NCBI GenBank assembly: GCA_031367345.1
Contig: JANLPR010000108.1
Coordinates: 1 to 64,000, forward strand
Length of the DNA: 64,000 nt
Direction of reading: 5' to 3'
Origin: JADKIH01 sp031367345
GTDB lineage: Bacteria > Bacteroidota > Bacteroidia > AKYH767-A > 2013-40CM-41-45
The notes under the pieces: generated by a model
Told to the model about the DNA's origin: nothing
Database searches by the model: none
What the model saw: the letters and a program-made list of their open reading frames with translations, nothing else
In this document: positions 53,782 through 62,317 of the stretch, piece by piece
How the letters are laid out: each line of letters starts with the position of its first letter
How positions within the stretch are numbered: the first letter of the stretch is position 1
Made by a program: the position numbers and the translations under genes

Positions 53782-54272
53782 TGGTAATTATGTGTGACTT
53801 ATTTACGGCATTCTATAGTGCAGGTTGGAGTGTGGATGGGCCAAATAAGCAGATGTTTCTTACAGTTTTAAGAAAAGGATTTTGTAGGTCTGCAATATTT
53901 CTTTTGCATTTAAAGTCGAATAGAATAGTTTTGCCTCCGGTTAAAACGGGCATTATTCCTTAAAAGAGTAATTTGCTAAAGACCAAAGCGCTATTACACA
54001 TTCAATGAAACATGGCCTTCGCAAAAGGACCTTTCATAAAAGCAGCGAATTAGCTGTACAATGGCCTTTTGGACATTTAGAGAGGCTTTGTTCTTGGTTT
54101 AAGAGTCGAAATATAATTTGTTCAGATATTAGGAATCCGCGAGCGTTAGATTTTCGTAAATTGTAACGGCAATTGGAGAGTATCTACTGTAAAAAAACGG
54201 TGGATGAAATATGAGATAGGAAAAAAATAGTAGTTATTTTGAAAGTAGATTTAAGCGAGAAATATAAAAGCG
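53782..54272. other. Divergent intergenic region (usher operon / cupin gene)
   Basis: 491 bp with no supported gene. A plus-strand frame (53781-53963) has no start region or family. From about 54000 the sequence shows no repeats or hairpins that I can recognise. No exact Bacteroidota promoter was found; promoters of both flanking genes must lie here. Confidence 0.4.
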
Positions 54273-54884
54273 ATGAGAAAAGTAGAGGAGTTTATTAATT
54301 CCGGAAAATTGGAGATGTATGTATTTGGGAGTGCAACGCCGGAGGAGATAGAGGAAGTAGAGAAAATGATTAATCTGTATCCTGAAGTTAAAAGTGAGTA
54401 CGATAAAATTGCAGATGCTCTTGAGCGTTATGCAAGTCAGCATGCCATAGAACCTGAAGTAACAGTTAAGCCTTTCTTAATGGCGACGATTGATTATACA
54501 GAACGATTAATGAAAGGAGAGCAGCCTGAAATTGCGCCTTTGTTGAATGAAAGCAGTCGTTTATCTGATTTTTCGAAATGGCTCGACCGTTCCGACATGT
54601 CAATTCCGACCGATTTTTCAGAGTATCATGCCAAGATCATTAGTTTCACAGCAGAGGCTACCACAGCAATTGTATGGATAAAAGATCAAGCGCCGCAAGA
54701 AAAACACGATCATGAATATGAGCGCTTTCTTATTGTTGAAGGCACGTGTGATATTATTGTTGGAGATCAAATAAACTCCTTAAAGCCCGGCGATTTTTTT
54801 GGAGTGCCTTTACACTTGGCTCACTCTATAAAAATTACCTCTTCCATTCCTTGTAAAGTAATTCTTCAACGCGTTGCAGCGTGA
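54273..54884 (+). CDS. Anti-sigma-type N-terminus fused to a cupin domain
   Basis: 203 residues. The N-terminal 60 residues resemble the sigma-binding region of RskA/ChrR-like anti-sigma factors (SGKLEMYVFGSATPEEIEEVEKMI). A linker leads to a cupin_2 barrel (about 115-203) with metal-ligand candidates His145, His147 (EKHDHEYERF), Glu150 and His184 (LAHSIKI). ChrR-type proteins combine these same two modules and release an ECF sigma factor when the cupin senses a signal such as singlet oxygen. No ECF sigma gene is adjacent, so the partner would be elsewhere. Cytoplasmic, no membrane segment. Confidence 0.7.
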   Translation: MRKVEEFINSGKLEMYVFGSATPEEIEEVEKMINLYPEVKSEYDKIADALERYASQHAIEPEVTVKPFLMATIDYTERLMKGEQPEIAPLLNESSRLSDFSKWLDRSDMSIPTDFSEYHAKIISFTAEATTAIVWIKDQAPQEKHDHEYERFLIVEGTCDIIVGDQINSLKPGDFFGVPLHLAHSIKITSSIPCKVILQRVAA

Positions 54885-54963
54885 AATACTAATTGATAGT
54901 TTGCAATTGATAAATAAAATTGCCAATTGATTTTTCTATTCACTAATCCCTTAATTGAAGTAA

Positions 54964-55006
54964 GAAAAAAATCTGCGGTCTTCTGCGGTTTCTGCGGGAG
55001 AAAAAA
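54964..55006 (+). repeat. Interspersed triple-TCTGCG repeat, copy B
   Basis: Three TCTGCG cores spaced 10 then 9 bp apart, followed by GGAG and A6, in the same orientation as copy A. It lies in the 249-bp gap between the cupin gene and the photolyase gene, next to a heptamer array. A minus-strand open frame covers this stretch but is low complexity and not supported. Confidence 0.75.
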
Positions 55007-55038
55007 CGCTAGACAATAACTTATGAGAGAGGTGGGGT

Positions 55039-55108
55039 GAAGTAAGAAGTATGAAGTAAGAAGTAAGAAGTATGAAGTAAGAAGTAAGAAATAAAAAGTA
55101 TGAAATTT
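55039..55108 (+). repeat. Heptamer tandem array GAAGTAA/GAAGTAT
   Basis: Ten 7-bp units in a row, GAAGTAA or GAAGTAT, with the last three degenerate. The seventh base reads A,T,A,A,T,A,A over the first seven units, giving a 21-bp higher-order period. It starts 33 bp after copy B and ends 26 bp before the photolyase gene stop (55134). Confidence 0.85.
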
Positions 55109-55133
55109 GTAGAGCAACGAATAGCAAGCAAGA

Positions 55134-56435
55134 TCAATTCTTTGTTGAAAGAGCTTTTTTATAAAACTGCAAACACCGTTGTCTAGCAAATTTATAATCG
55201 ACTATTGGTTTTGGATAAGTGAGATCTTCAAACTCAGGAACCCATTTTTTTATATAGATAAAATTTGGATCGAAACGTTTGGTTTGCTCTTCCATACTGA
55301 ATATTCGAAAGTAAGGTGCAGCATCAACTCCCGTACCAGCGCTCCATTGCCAACCTCCATTATTACTAGAGAGTTCGAAGTCTAATAACCTCTCTGCAAA
55401 ATAGGCTTCGCCCCATTTCCAGTCAATGAGTAAATATTTTGTTAGGAACATTGCCGTTATCATTCTAACGCGATTATGCATAAAGCCAGTTGCATTTAAC
55501 TCTCGCATTCCGGCATCTACTATTGGGTAACCAGTTTTCCCTTCGCACCATTTTTTAAAACCATCTTCGTCATGTAGCCATTGTATATGGTTGTAACTAT
55601 CTTTAAAAGCAGCATTCACAACTTTCGGAAAATGCCATAGTATCATCATATAAAATTCTCGCCAAATCAATTCGTTCATCCACTTCTCGCTTTGAAGTGC
55701 TTTCTGCATTAGTTTTCGAATAGACACGGTTCCAAAGCGGAGGTGTACGCTGATGCGAGATGTTCCGTTGAGAGATGGAATATCTCTGTTGTGAGAGTAG
55801 TTATGTAATATGTCGTTTTCGATTTCTGATTTTGGGAATGTTATTTGGCTGTCATTAAAACCGATTTCACTTAACGCCATTACAGTATTATTTGTATTTT
55901 GGTAAAAGCGATGAAAATACTTTTCCGTTTCATAACTTTTAAAAGATGTTTCATCGAGATGCATACGCCACCTTTTCATATATGGAGTAAAAACAGTGTA
56001 TGGCGTGCCGTCACTTTTTGTCACCTCGTCTTTCTCAAAAATCACTTGGTCTTTGAAAGTCTTTAATGCGATATTTTTCTCTTGCAATATTTTTGAAACC
56101 ATTTGGTCTCGATGATTTGCATAAGGTTCGTAATCGTGATTGGTATACACTTCGTCGATCTCATATTCCTCACATAAGTTTTTCCAAACTTCAAGAGACG
56201 TACCATATTTTACCAATAGAGAAGCGCCATTTTTTTTTAATTCTTTATTTATTTTTTCAAGTTGACGGTGAATGAAAACAATTCTGCTGTCGTTTTTATT
56301 TTCTAACTTATCGAGTATCTCAGTATCGAAAATAAAAAGGCATTGTACAGGATTCATCGACGTAAGTGCATAATAGAGTCCGGCGTTATCTTCAAGGCGC
56401 AAATCACGTCTAAACCAAAAAAAATTTATTTTCAT
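55134..56435 (-). CDS. phrB: Deoxyribodipyrimidine photolyase/cryptochrome, class I
   Basis: 433 residues, usual length. N-terminal antenna-binding Rossmann domain (about 1-130, FFWFRRDLRLEDNAGLYYAL), C-terminal FAD-binding helical domain (about 200-433) with WMNELIWREFYMMIL, GYPIVDAGMRELNATGFMHNRVRMI, FLTKYLLIDWKWGE, and LDFELSSNNGGWQWSAGTGVDAAPYFRIF. Trp residues for the electron-transfer chain are present. Likely a CPD photolyase repairing pyrimidine dimers with light; a cryptochrome-DASH identity is not excluded. The TIGR01777 epimerase gene lies 13 bp upstream, a common pairing in Bacteroidota. Confidence 0.92.
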   Translation of the reverse strand: MKINFFWFRRDLRLEDNAGLYYALTSMNPVQCLFIFDTEILDKLENKNDSRIVFIHRQLEKINKELKKNGASLLVKYGTSLEVWKNLCEEYEIDEVYTNHDYEPYANHRDQMVSKILQEKNIALKTFKDQVIFEKDEVTKSDGTPYTVFTPYMKRWRMHLDETSFKSYETEKYFHRFYQNTNNTVMALSEIGFNDSQITFPKSEIENDILHNYSHNRDIPSLNGTSRISVHLRFGTVSIRKLMQKALQSEKWMNELIWREFYMMILWHFPKVVNAAFKDSYNHIQWLHDEDGFKKWCEGKTGYPIVDAGMRELNATGFMHNRVRMITAMFLTKYLLIDWKWGEAYFAERLLDFELSSNNGGWQWSAGTGVDAAPYFRIFSMEEQTKRFDPNFIYIKKWVPEFEDLTYPKPIVDYKFARQRCLQFYKKALSTKN

Positions 56436-56448
56436 TTTCTTGTAAGTA

Positions 56449-57354
56449 TTATTTTAATAAAAGATCTCGCAAAGCAATTTCAGGATCGGAATAGTCGAAT
56501 ATAAATCCGGCGCGTTTTATTTTTTCTGCAGAAGTGCGCTGACCGTTAAGAATCACAGCTGATTTCTCTCCTAGAATAATTTTTAGAAGAAATGCCGGAA
56601 CATTGAATGGCCAAATTGGTCTTTTCAGAATTCGACCTAAGAGTGTCATAAAAAAAGTATTCTCTAGTGGTGACGGAGCATTTGCATTGAAAGCTCCGTG
56701 CAGTGTTTTATTTTCAATCAGAAATAAATACATTTTGCAGATATCATCGATATGAATCCACGGAGTATATTGATCTCCTTTTCCAAGAGGAGCACCAGCA
56801 AAAAACTTAACCGTACGAGCCAAAACAGGAAGCGCTCCACCTTCATCTGAAAGCACAACTCCTGTTCGAAGCAAAGCGACTCGAATTTTTAATGATTCAA
56901 ATTGAAGAGCAGATTTTTCCCATTGTTTACATACGTTGCCCATAAAATCATCGGCTGCAGGTTGTAGCTCATCTATCCAAACATTTCCTGTGTGACCATA
57001 ATAACCAACAGCGGAGGCAGAGAGAAAAGTGTGGACATTGTTCGGATTATTTTTTAAGGTTTGAAAAATAAGATCTGCTGAAGATGTTCGACTTGTTAAA
57101 ATTTTCTTTTTGTATGATTCTGACCAGCGGTGGTCAGCAATTCCTGCACCTGCTAAATGGATAATGATTTCAGTGTTGGCCACAGCCTCCGGAGGCAGAA
57201 TTTGTTTTTCTACATCCCAAACAATGTATTTTACAGAAGTTGAAGAGTGCCGGGAACGACTCAAAATAGAAACGTGGTGCCCTTTTTCAGTAAGGATAGA
57301 AGTAAGCCGACGGCCGAGGAGCCCGGAGCCTCCGGTGATAAGAATATTTGCCAT
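56449..57354 (-). CDS. TIGR01777 family (SDR39U1-like) NAD-dependent epimerase
   Basis: 301 residues. Extended SDR fold: ITGGSGLLGRRL (about 6-17, cofactor binding), HLAGAGIADHRW (about 66-77), AVGYYGHTG (catalytic Tyr about 117-118) and LRTGVVLSDEGGALP. TIGR01777 proteins are DUF1731-containing with C-terminal FNANAPSPLENTFF and QRTSAEKIKRAGF segments. The substrate is not known; members often accompany photolyase genes. Cytoplasmic. Starts 13 bp upstream of the photolyase gene. Confidence 0.9.
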   Translation of the reverse strand: MANILITGGSGLLGRRLTSILTEKGHHVSILSRSRHSSTSVKYIVWDVEKQILPPEAVANTEIIIHLAGAGIADHRWSESYKKKILTSRTSSADLIFQTLKNNPNNVHTFLSASAVGYYGHTGNVWIDELQPAADDFMGNVCKQWEKSALQFESLKIRVALLRTGVVLSDEGGALPVLARTVKFFAGAPLGKGDQYTPWIHIDDICKMYLFLIENKTLHGAFNANAPSPLENTFFMTLLGRILKRPIWPFNVPAFLLKIILGEKSAVILNGQRTSAEKIKRAGFIFDYSDPEIALRDLLLK

Positions 57355-57503
57355 GAGGGAAATTAAGTACCAAAGCTAAGACAAGTTGAGAGTAGATTTG
57401 TTTAGTTTTGCTGCTTGTAAAAATCAGGTGAAAAGACAATTAATAGAGTACTAGTAAAGAGCGAAAGAAAAAGCAGTCAATGCAGGCTTAAAACAACAAA
57501 AAA

Positions 57504-57800
57504 ATGAATATTTCAGCATATTTGCCTTATCTGATAGGGTTTTTAGTAGTGTCGTTGATCATATTAAGAATAATGCGATCGAAGCGAAGTGGATCAGCAG
57601 CAGTAAAATTTGAGATCCTGTATTTGATGGTTTACACTTTTATGGCCGGCGTTTTAGTGACTTTTTTCTTAGAACATCCGGAAATTGGGTGGATGAGTCT
57701 GTTGATATTGGGTACCTTTTTCGCCGGATTTATTTTGCGGGCCGTTCCTTTATTCAGATTGATAAGAGAAGTAGAGGAAAAAGCGGAGGGCAGATTTTAA
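57504..57800 (+). CDS. Small membrane protein of unknown function
   Basis: 98 residues with three hydrophobic segments (about 6-24, 38-58, 64-82) and a charged cytosolic C-terminus (RLIREVEEKAEGRF). No signal peptide, lipobox or recognised family. Alone between divergent neighbours, plus strand. Some doubt remains that it is expressed, but codon content looks coding and no frame conflicts occur. Confidence 0.6.
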   Translation: MNISAYLPYLIGFLVVSLIILRIMRSKRSGSAAVKFEILYLMVYTFMAGVLVTFFLEHPEIGWMSLLILGTFFAGFILRAVPLFRLIREVEEKAEGRF

Positions 57801-57955
57801 GTTATTGAGGCTAAAATATTGCTTTTAAAGAAATAAAAGGACGTTTTAAGGAATGTGGTGCGAAGAAGGACTTCGGGAAAATGAGTAAGAAAGATAGCGG
57901 GAGTTACAGTTCCGAAAAGAAATAATGGTTGGTTTAATAATTAATTACACAAGCA

Positions 57956-57986
57956 TTTGTTAGTAATAAAATTAATCCTACTTTTG
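57956..57986 (+). promoter_or_regulatory. Promoter of the rplM-rpsI-rpsB-tsf operon
   Basis: TTTG at 57956-57959, a 19-bp spacer, and TACTTTTG at 57979-57986, an exact match to the Bacteroidota consensus TTTG-N19-TAnnTTTG. The start would be near 57993, leaving a leader of about 45 nt before rplM. This is the strongest promoter seen in the window, suiting ribosomal genes. Confidence 0.85.
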
Positions 57987-58039
57987 CAACCCCTTCGTGG
58001 GAAACCGATTTAGTGAAAAACTTATAAATATTATTGAAA

Positions 58040-58486
58040 TTGGACGCATTGAGCTACAAGACTGTTTCTGCAAACGCAAAAACTGTCAACAAAGAATGGG
58101 TGCTTGTAGATGCAAGTGATATGATTGTTGGACGACTTTCGTCTGATATTGCTCGTGTTTTACGTGGTAAGCATAAAACAAATTATACTCCTCACGTAGA
58201 TTGTGGAGATAATGTAATCATCATTAATGCTGAGAAAGTTCGTTTCACAGGCAATAAGATGAAAGAGAAAGAATACGTACACCATACGGGTTACCCGGGT
58301 GGTCAGCGTTTCGCAACTCCAACAGAGTGGATGAGAAAGAACCCTGCCTTGATCCTTGAGAACGCCATTCGTGGAATGTTACCAAAGACGAAGTTAGGAC
58401 GTGAATTGTTCCGTAACCTTCATGTATTTGTAGGAACAGAGCATCCTCACACGGCTCAGAAGCCAAAAGAAATTAAATTTTCATAA
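58040..58486 (+). CDS. rplM: 50S ribosomal protein L13
   Basis: 148 residues. Start chosen at TTG 58040 because homologues begin M-D-x-L-S-Y-K; another in-frame TTG at 58034 adds two residues (LK). L13 motifs: WVLVDASDMIVGRLSS, ARVLRGKHKTNYTPHVDCGDNVIIINA, GYPGGQR, ENAIRGMLPKTKLGRELFRNLHVF, and EHPHTAQKP. It binds 23S rRNA early in large-subunit assembly. First gene after the strong promoter, followed 18 bp later by rpsI, the usual L13-S9 pair. Confidence 0.95.
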   Translation: MDALSYKTVSANAKTVNKEWVLVDASDMIVGRLSSDIARVLRGKHKTNYTPHVDCGDNVIIINAEKVRFTGNKMKEKEYVHHTGYPGGQRFATPTEWMRKNPALILENAIRGMLPKTKLGRELFRNLHVFVGTEHPHTAQKPKEIKFS

Positions 58487-58504
58487 TTAAAGAACTGATT
58501 AAGT

Positions 58505-58891
58505 ATGTCAACCATCCATTCTCTCGGACGTAGAAAAACATCCATTGCACGTGTTTATTTAAATGCAGGCAGTGGAGAGATAAAAGTTAATTCACGTGAC
58601 TATAAGGAATATTTTCCTACTGGTCCGTTGCAATATATAGTAACACAAGCGCAAGCAGTGCTGAATGTGAAAGAGACTTACGATATAAAAATTACCGTAG
58701 ACGGTGGTGGTATCAAAGGTCAGGCGGAAGCATCACGTTTGGGTATAGCACGAGCACTAGTAAAAGTGAACGAGGAAAACAAACCACCACTTCGTAAAGA
58801 AGGTCTTTTAACGCGTGATCCACGTATGGTGGAGCGTAAGAAGCCCGGACAAAAGAAGGCACGTAAGAAATTCCAGTTCTCTAAACGTTAA
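58505..58891 (+). CDS. rpsI: 30S ribosomal protein S9
   Basis: 128 residues, typical. HSLGRRKTSIARVYLNAG at the N-terminus, VTVDGGGIKGQAEASRLGIARAL (given here in part), and a basic C-terminus LLTRDPRMVERKKPGQKKARKKFQFSKR whose tail reaches the P site in the 30S subunit. Paired with rplM upstream. The next gene, rpsB, starts 87 bp downstream. Confidence 0.96.
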   Translation: MSTIHSLGRRKTSIARVYLNAGSGEIKVNSRDYKEYFPTGPLQYIVTQAQAVLNVKETYDIKITVDGGGIKGQAEASRLGIARALVKVNEENKPPLRKEGLLTRDPRMVERKKPGQKKARKKFQFSKR

Positions 58892-58978
58892 TATACCGGT
58901 ATTTGCAAAGTGTTCGAGAGAATACTTTGCAATTGCCTTTCAATTTATAATTCAATTCATTCGTCAACACAAATTTCA

Positions 58979-59848
58979 ATGTCAAGAGTTTCATATCAAG
59001 ACTTACTCGATGCAGGTGCACACTTTGGCCATTTAAAAAGCAAGTGGAATCCGAAAATGGCTCCATATATTTTTATGGAAGCACGTGGTATTCATATTAT
59101 CGATCTTAACAAAACAGTTGCAAAAATAGATGAGGCAGCAGCAGCAATGAAGCAAATAGCAAAATCAGGAAAAAAGATTTTGTTTGTAGCTACAAAGAAG
59201 CAAGCCAAAGACATTGTTGCAAATGGAGCGGGTCGTGTTAATATGCCATTTATCACTGAGCGCTGGCCGGGTGGAATGCTTACCAATTTTGCTACTGTAC
59301 GTAAGTCAGTAAAGAAAATGGCAGGCTTCGAAAAGATGGCGACGGATGGAACATTTGATAACATCTCTAAGAAAGAGCGTTTACAAATTTCTCGTCAGAA
59401 AGCGAAAATGGAAAAGTTTTTAGGGTCAATTTCTGACCTTAGCCGTTTGCCTGCTGCGTTGTTTATTGTTGATACAGTAAAAGAACACATTGCAGTTGCT
59501 GAAGCGCATAAGTTGAACATACCTACTTTTGCTATCACAGATACAAACACGGATCCTACACAAGTTGACTTTGCGATTCCTGCAAACGACGATGCTACTA
59601 AATCTATCGCCATCATCATCGAAACAATGGTGAAAGCAATTGAAGAAGGATTAGCAGAGCGTAAAACAGATAAAGAAGCAGAGAAAGATAAAGAAGGAGA
59701 AGAGTTAACAGATGCAGGAGCTATGGCAATGGAACTTACATTCGATGATGAAGCAAAAGATGATTCAGGTGCTCCATCTACAAAAGCACCGGCTGCAAAA
59801 GGACGTCCTCGTCGTACAACAACACCGGGCGGACCACGTAAAAAATAA
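58979..59848 (+). CDS. rpsB: 30S ribosomal protein S2
   Basis: Start at ATG 58979 (MSRVSYQDLLDAGAHFGHL), the family start; the frame is open upstream but without homology. 289 residues, including an unusual acidic then basic C-terminal extension (about 225-289, ending KGRPRRTTTPGGPRKK). Core motifs WNPKMAPYIFMEARGIHIIDL, ITERWPGGMLTNF and IPTFAITDTNTDP are present. S2 joins late in 30S assembly and interacts with S1. The extension contains an AT-hook-like KGRPRR, as seen in some Bacteroidota S2 proteins. Confidence 0.95.
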   Translation: MSRVSYQDLLDAGAHFGHLKSKWNPKMAPYIFMEARGIHIIDLNKTVAKIDEAAAAMKQIAKSGKKILFVATKKQAKDIVANGAGRVNMPFITERWPGGMLTNFATVRKSVKKMAGFEKMATDGTFDNISKKERLQISRQKAKMEKFLGSISDLSRLPAALFIVDTVKEHIAVAEAHKLNIPTFAITDTNTDPTQVDFAIPANDDATKSIAIIIETMVKAIEEGLAERKTDKEAEKDKEGEELTDAGAMAMELTFDDEAKDDSGAPSTKAPAAKGRPRRTTTPGGPRKK

Positions 59849-59880
59849 TTAGTGAATATTAAAATAAAAGGAGAAAAGAA

Positions 59881-60717
59881 ATGACTACTGCAACAATTAG
59901 CGCAGCAGATGTAAATAAGCTTCGCCAACAGACCGGTTCAGGAATGATGGATTGTAAGAAAGCATTAACAGAAGCAAACGGAGATTTCGAAGCGGCAATT
60001 GACATTTTACGTAAAAAAGGTCAGAAAATTGCAGCGAATCGTCAAGACCGTGAAGCAAAAGAAGGGTATGTATTCGGTAAAGTTACTGCTGACGGTACAC
60101 AAGGATTTGTAGTAGCGGTTTGTTGCGAGACAGATTTCGTTGCGATCAACGTTGACTTCGTAAAATATGCTGAGTCAATTTTGGATCTTGCCATGAGCAA
60201 AAAACCTTCAACAATCGATGAGCTAAAAGCATTGACTTTAGGCGATCGTACAGTTGGAGAAACATTGATTGACCAAATGGGAAAGATTGGTGAGAAAATA
60301 GATGTAGTTGATTTCCAAAATGTGAAATCTGAAAAAGTTATAATCTACAATCACCCGGGAAATAAATTAACATCATTGATCGCTTTCAACACAACTAACC
60401 AAGCAGTTGCTGAGGCAGGTCGCGATATCGCTATGCAAGTAGCGGCAATGGCACCGGTAGCAATTGATAAAGATGATGTTGATCAATCACTTTTAGAGCG
60501 TGAAATTGAAATTGCTAAAGAACAGATTAGAGCAGAAGGCAAGCCGGAGAATATGATTGAAAAAATCTCTGCAGGAAAGATCAACAAATTCTATTCAGAA
60601 TATACTTTATTGAACCAACAGTTTATTAAAGACGAAAAGAAAACAGTTCGTCAGTTCCTTGAAGGAATCGATAAAAATGCTCATATCACTGCTATGAAGC
60701 GTGTGAAATTGGGTTAA
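59881..60717 (+). CDS. tsf: Elongation factor Ts
   Basis: 278 residues. N-terminal UBA-like helix ADVNKLRQQTGSGMMDCKKAL, and the TDFVA core in AVCCETDFVAIN typical of EF-Ts; dimerisation/core domains follow, ending KRVKLG. EF-Ts recycles EF-Tu-GDP to EF-Tu-GTP. It follows rpsB by 32 bp, preceded by a GGAGAA purine stretch, and is the last gene before a strong terminator. Confidence 0.96.
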   Translation: MTTATISAADVNKLRQQTGSGMMDCKKALTEANGDFEAAIDILRKKGQKIAANRQDREAKEGYVFGKVTADGTQGFVVAVCCETDFVAINVDFVKYAESILDLAMSKKPSTIDELKALTLGDRTVGETLIDQMGKIGEKIDVVDFQNVKSEKVIIYNHPGNKLTSLIAFNTTNQAVAEAGRDIAMQVAAMAPVAIDKDDVDQSLLEREIEIAKEQIRAEGKPENMIEKISAGKINKFYSEYTLLNQQFIKDEKKTVRQFLEGIDKNAHITAMKRVKLG

Positions 60718-60733
60718 GAAATAGTATTTTTTT

Positions 60734-60763
60734 AAAAAGAGAACATCAGTTCTCTTTTTTTTT
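60734..60763 (+). terminator. Terminator after tsf
   Basis: AAAAAGAGAAC pairs with GTTCTCTTTTT around a 4-nt ATCA loop, followed by T tract to 60763. It closes the rplM-rpsI-rpsB-tsf unit and separates it from pyrH. Confidence 0.85.
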
Positions 60764-60806
60764 GCCCAAAAAACAATCCGTTGCATTGATAGTAGCTTTT
60801 ACAAAC

Positions 60807-60836
60807 TTGAATGCGTTGTTAAAATCTATATCTTAG
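60807..60836 (+). promoter_or_regulatory. Likely promoter of pyrH-frr
   Basis: TTG at 60807-60809, a 19-bp spacer and TATCTTAG at 60829-60836 (one mismatch to TAnnTTTG). The start would lie near 60842, about 15 nt before the ATG at 60857. Confidence 0.55.
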
Positions 60837-60856
60837 CAGCGCTAAAACAATTTCGA

Positions 60857-61567
60857 ATGAAATATAAACGCGTTTTATTAAAACTGAGTGGCGAGTCGCT
60901 GATGGGTGAAAAGGAATTTGGCATCGACCACGATCGTTTACGTCAGTATTCAGAAGAAATAAAATCGATCGTAGATCAAGGAGTAGAAGTTGCAGTTGTG
61001 ATTGGTGGCGGAAACATTTTTCGTGGCGTTGGAAATGATGCTGGAGATGTGATTGATCGTGTACAAGGAGACTATATGGGAATGCTTGCCACAGTAATCA
61101 ATAGTATGGCATTGCAATCGGCACTAGAACGAGTAGGAGTAAAGACGCGATTGCAATCGGCCATAAAGATGGAGCAAATATGCGAGCCATATATTAAACG
61201 AAGAGCAGTACGACACTTAGAAAAGGGACGAGTAGTTATTTTTGGAGCGGGCACAGGAAACCCATACTTTACTACCGATACGGCAGCATCACTTAGAGCT
61301 ATCGAAATTGGAGCCGATGTAATTTTAAAAGGAACTAGAGTAGATGGAATTTATTCCTCAGATCCGGAGAAAAATAAAGATGCTGTACGTTACGAAACAG
61401 TAACGTTCGATGAAGTATATGAGAAAGGATTGAAGGTAATGGATCTTACAGCTTTCACACTCTGTAATGAAAACAAAGTCCCAATCATTGTTTTCGATAT
61501 AAATAAAGCCGGCAATCTTCTAAGAGTATTAGAAGGAGAATCAGTTGGTACATTAGTAGAATTTTGA
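60857..61567 (+). CDS. pyrH: UMP kinase
   Basis: 236 residues. Amino acid kinase fold: YKRVLLKLSGESLMG (about 2-16), VIGGGNIFRGVGND (about 48-60), DYMGMLATVINSMALQ, VVIFGAGTGNPYFTTDTAASLRA and LKGTRVDGIYSSDP (about 150-163). It phosphorylates UMP to UDP and is feedback-regulated by UTP in bacteria. It carries its own promoter and is followed 30 bp later by frr, the usual pair. Cytoplasmic and complete. Confidence 0.96.
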   Translation: MKYKRVLLKLSGESLMGEKEFGIDHDRLRQYSEEIKSIVDQGVEVAVVIGGGNIFRGVGNDAGDVIDRVQGDYMGMLATVINSMALQSALERVGVKTRLQSAIKMEQICEPYIKRRAVRHLEKGRVVIFGAGTGNPYFTTDTAASLRAIEIGADVILKGTRVDGIYSSDPEKNKDAVRYETVTFDEVYEKGLKVMDLTAFTLCNENKVPIIVFDINKAGNLLRVLEGESVGTLVEF

Positions 61568-61597
61568 TTTTAATAATAAAGTTTAATACAACAAACT

Positions 61598-62155
61598 ATG
61601 TTAGACACAAATAAATTAATTAGCGATTCGAAGGCGCACATGCAGAAGGCCGTCGAACATTTAGAATTAGAATTATCAAAGATCCGTGCTGGCAGAGCTA
61701 ATCCGTCGATGTTAGATGTAATACATGTTGATTATTACGGAACAAATACTCCGCTTGCGCAAATAGCAAGTATTACAACGCCGGATGCCCGCTCATTAGC
61801 AATTCAGCCTTGGGAGAAAGCGATGATAAGTCCTATAGAGAAAGCGATCATGGCTGCAAATCTCGGTTTTACACCACAGAACGATGGAACAATAGTTCGT
61901 ATTAATATTCCTGCTTTAACAGAAGAGCGGAGAAAAGAATTAGTAAAGAAAACTAAAGCGGAGGCTGAGCATTCAAAAGTAGGTATTCGTACTGCACGAA
62001 GAGATGCGAATGAGTTGTTGAAGAAAGAAGCGAAGTCAGTTCCGGAAGATGTAGCGAAAGGGATAGAAGATCAGATTCAAAAAATTACTGATCAGTATAT
62101 TGCTATTGTTGACAAGCATCTCGAAGCAAAAGAAAAAGAGATCATGACAATATGA
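61598..62155 (+). CDS. frr: Ribosome recycling factor
   Basis: 185 residues, typical. AHMQKAVEHLELELSKIRAGRANPSML, VDYYGTNTPLAQIASI, QPWEKAMISPIEKAIMAANLGFTPQNDGTIVRINIPALTEERRKEL (given in part) and a closing helical tail. With EF-G it splits post-termination 70S ribosomes. Followed by a strong terminator; a small overlapping ORF after the stop is not coding. Confidence 0.96.
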   Translation: MLDTNKLISDSKAHMQKAVEHLELELSKIRAGRANPSMLDVIHVDYYGTNTPLAQIASITTPDARSLAIQPWEKAMISPIEKAIMAANLGFTPQNDGTIVRINIPALTEERRKELVKKTKAEAEHSKVGIRTARRDANELLKKEAKSVPEDVAKGIEDQIQKITDQYIAIVDKHLEAKEKEIMTI

Positions 62156-62160
62156 GTTTC

Positions 62161-62187
62161 AAGCCACCCGATGAGGTGGCTTTTTTT
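62161..62187 (+). terminator. Terminator after frr
   Basis: AAGCCACC (62161-62168) pairs with GGTGGCTT (62175-62182) with a 6-nt loop and a T7 tract. It lies directly after the frr stop at 62155. Confidence 0.9.
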
Positions 62188-62317
62188 ATTCGAAGAAGAT
62201 CGAGATTTGTAAATTGTAATTCGAGAATAGTAAATCGTTGTTTATGGTTTAACCCGCTGCAGGCTTCACTGGATATTTTTTGCGTTCAAGAGTGGTGTTT
62301 GCAGAAGAAGACTTTTA

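Noticed and set aside
55039..55108. CRISPR array
   Set aside because: Contiguous 7-bp units without spacers; it is a microsatellite-like array.
54866..55189. Minus-strand ORF with repeated LLLTSYFLL residues
   Set aside because: It is the translation of the heptamer array and repeat copy B and overlaps the photolyase and cupin ends; not a gene.
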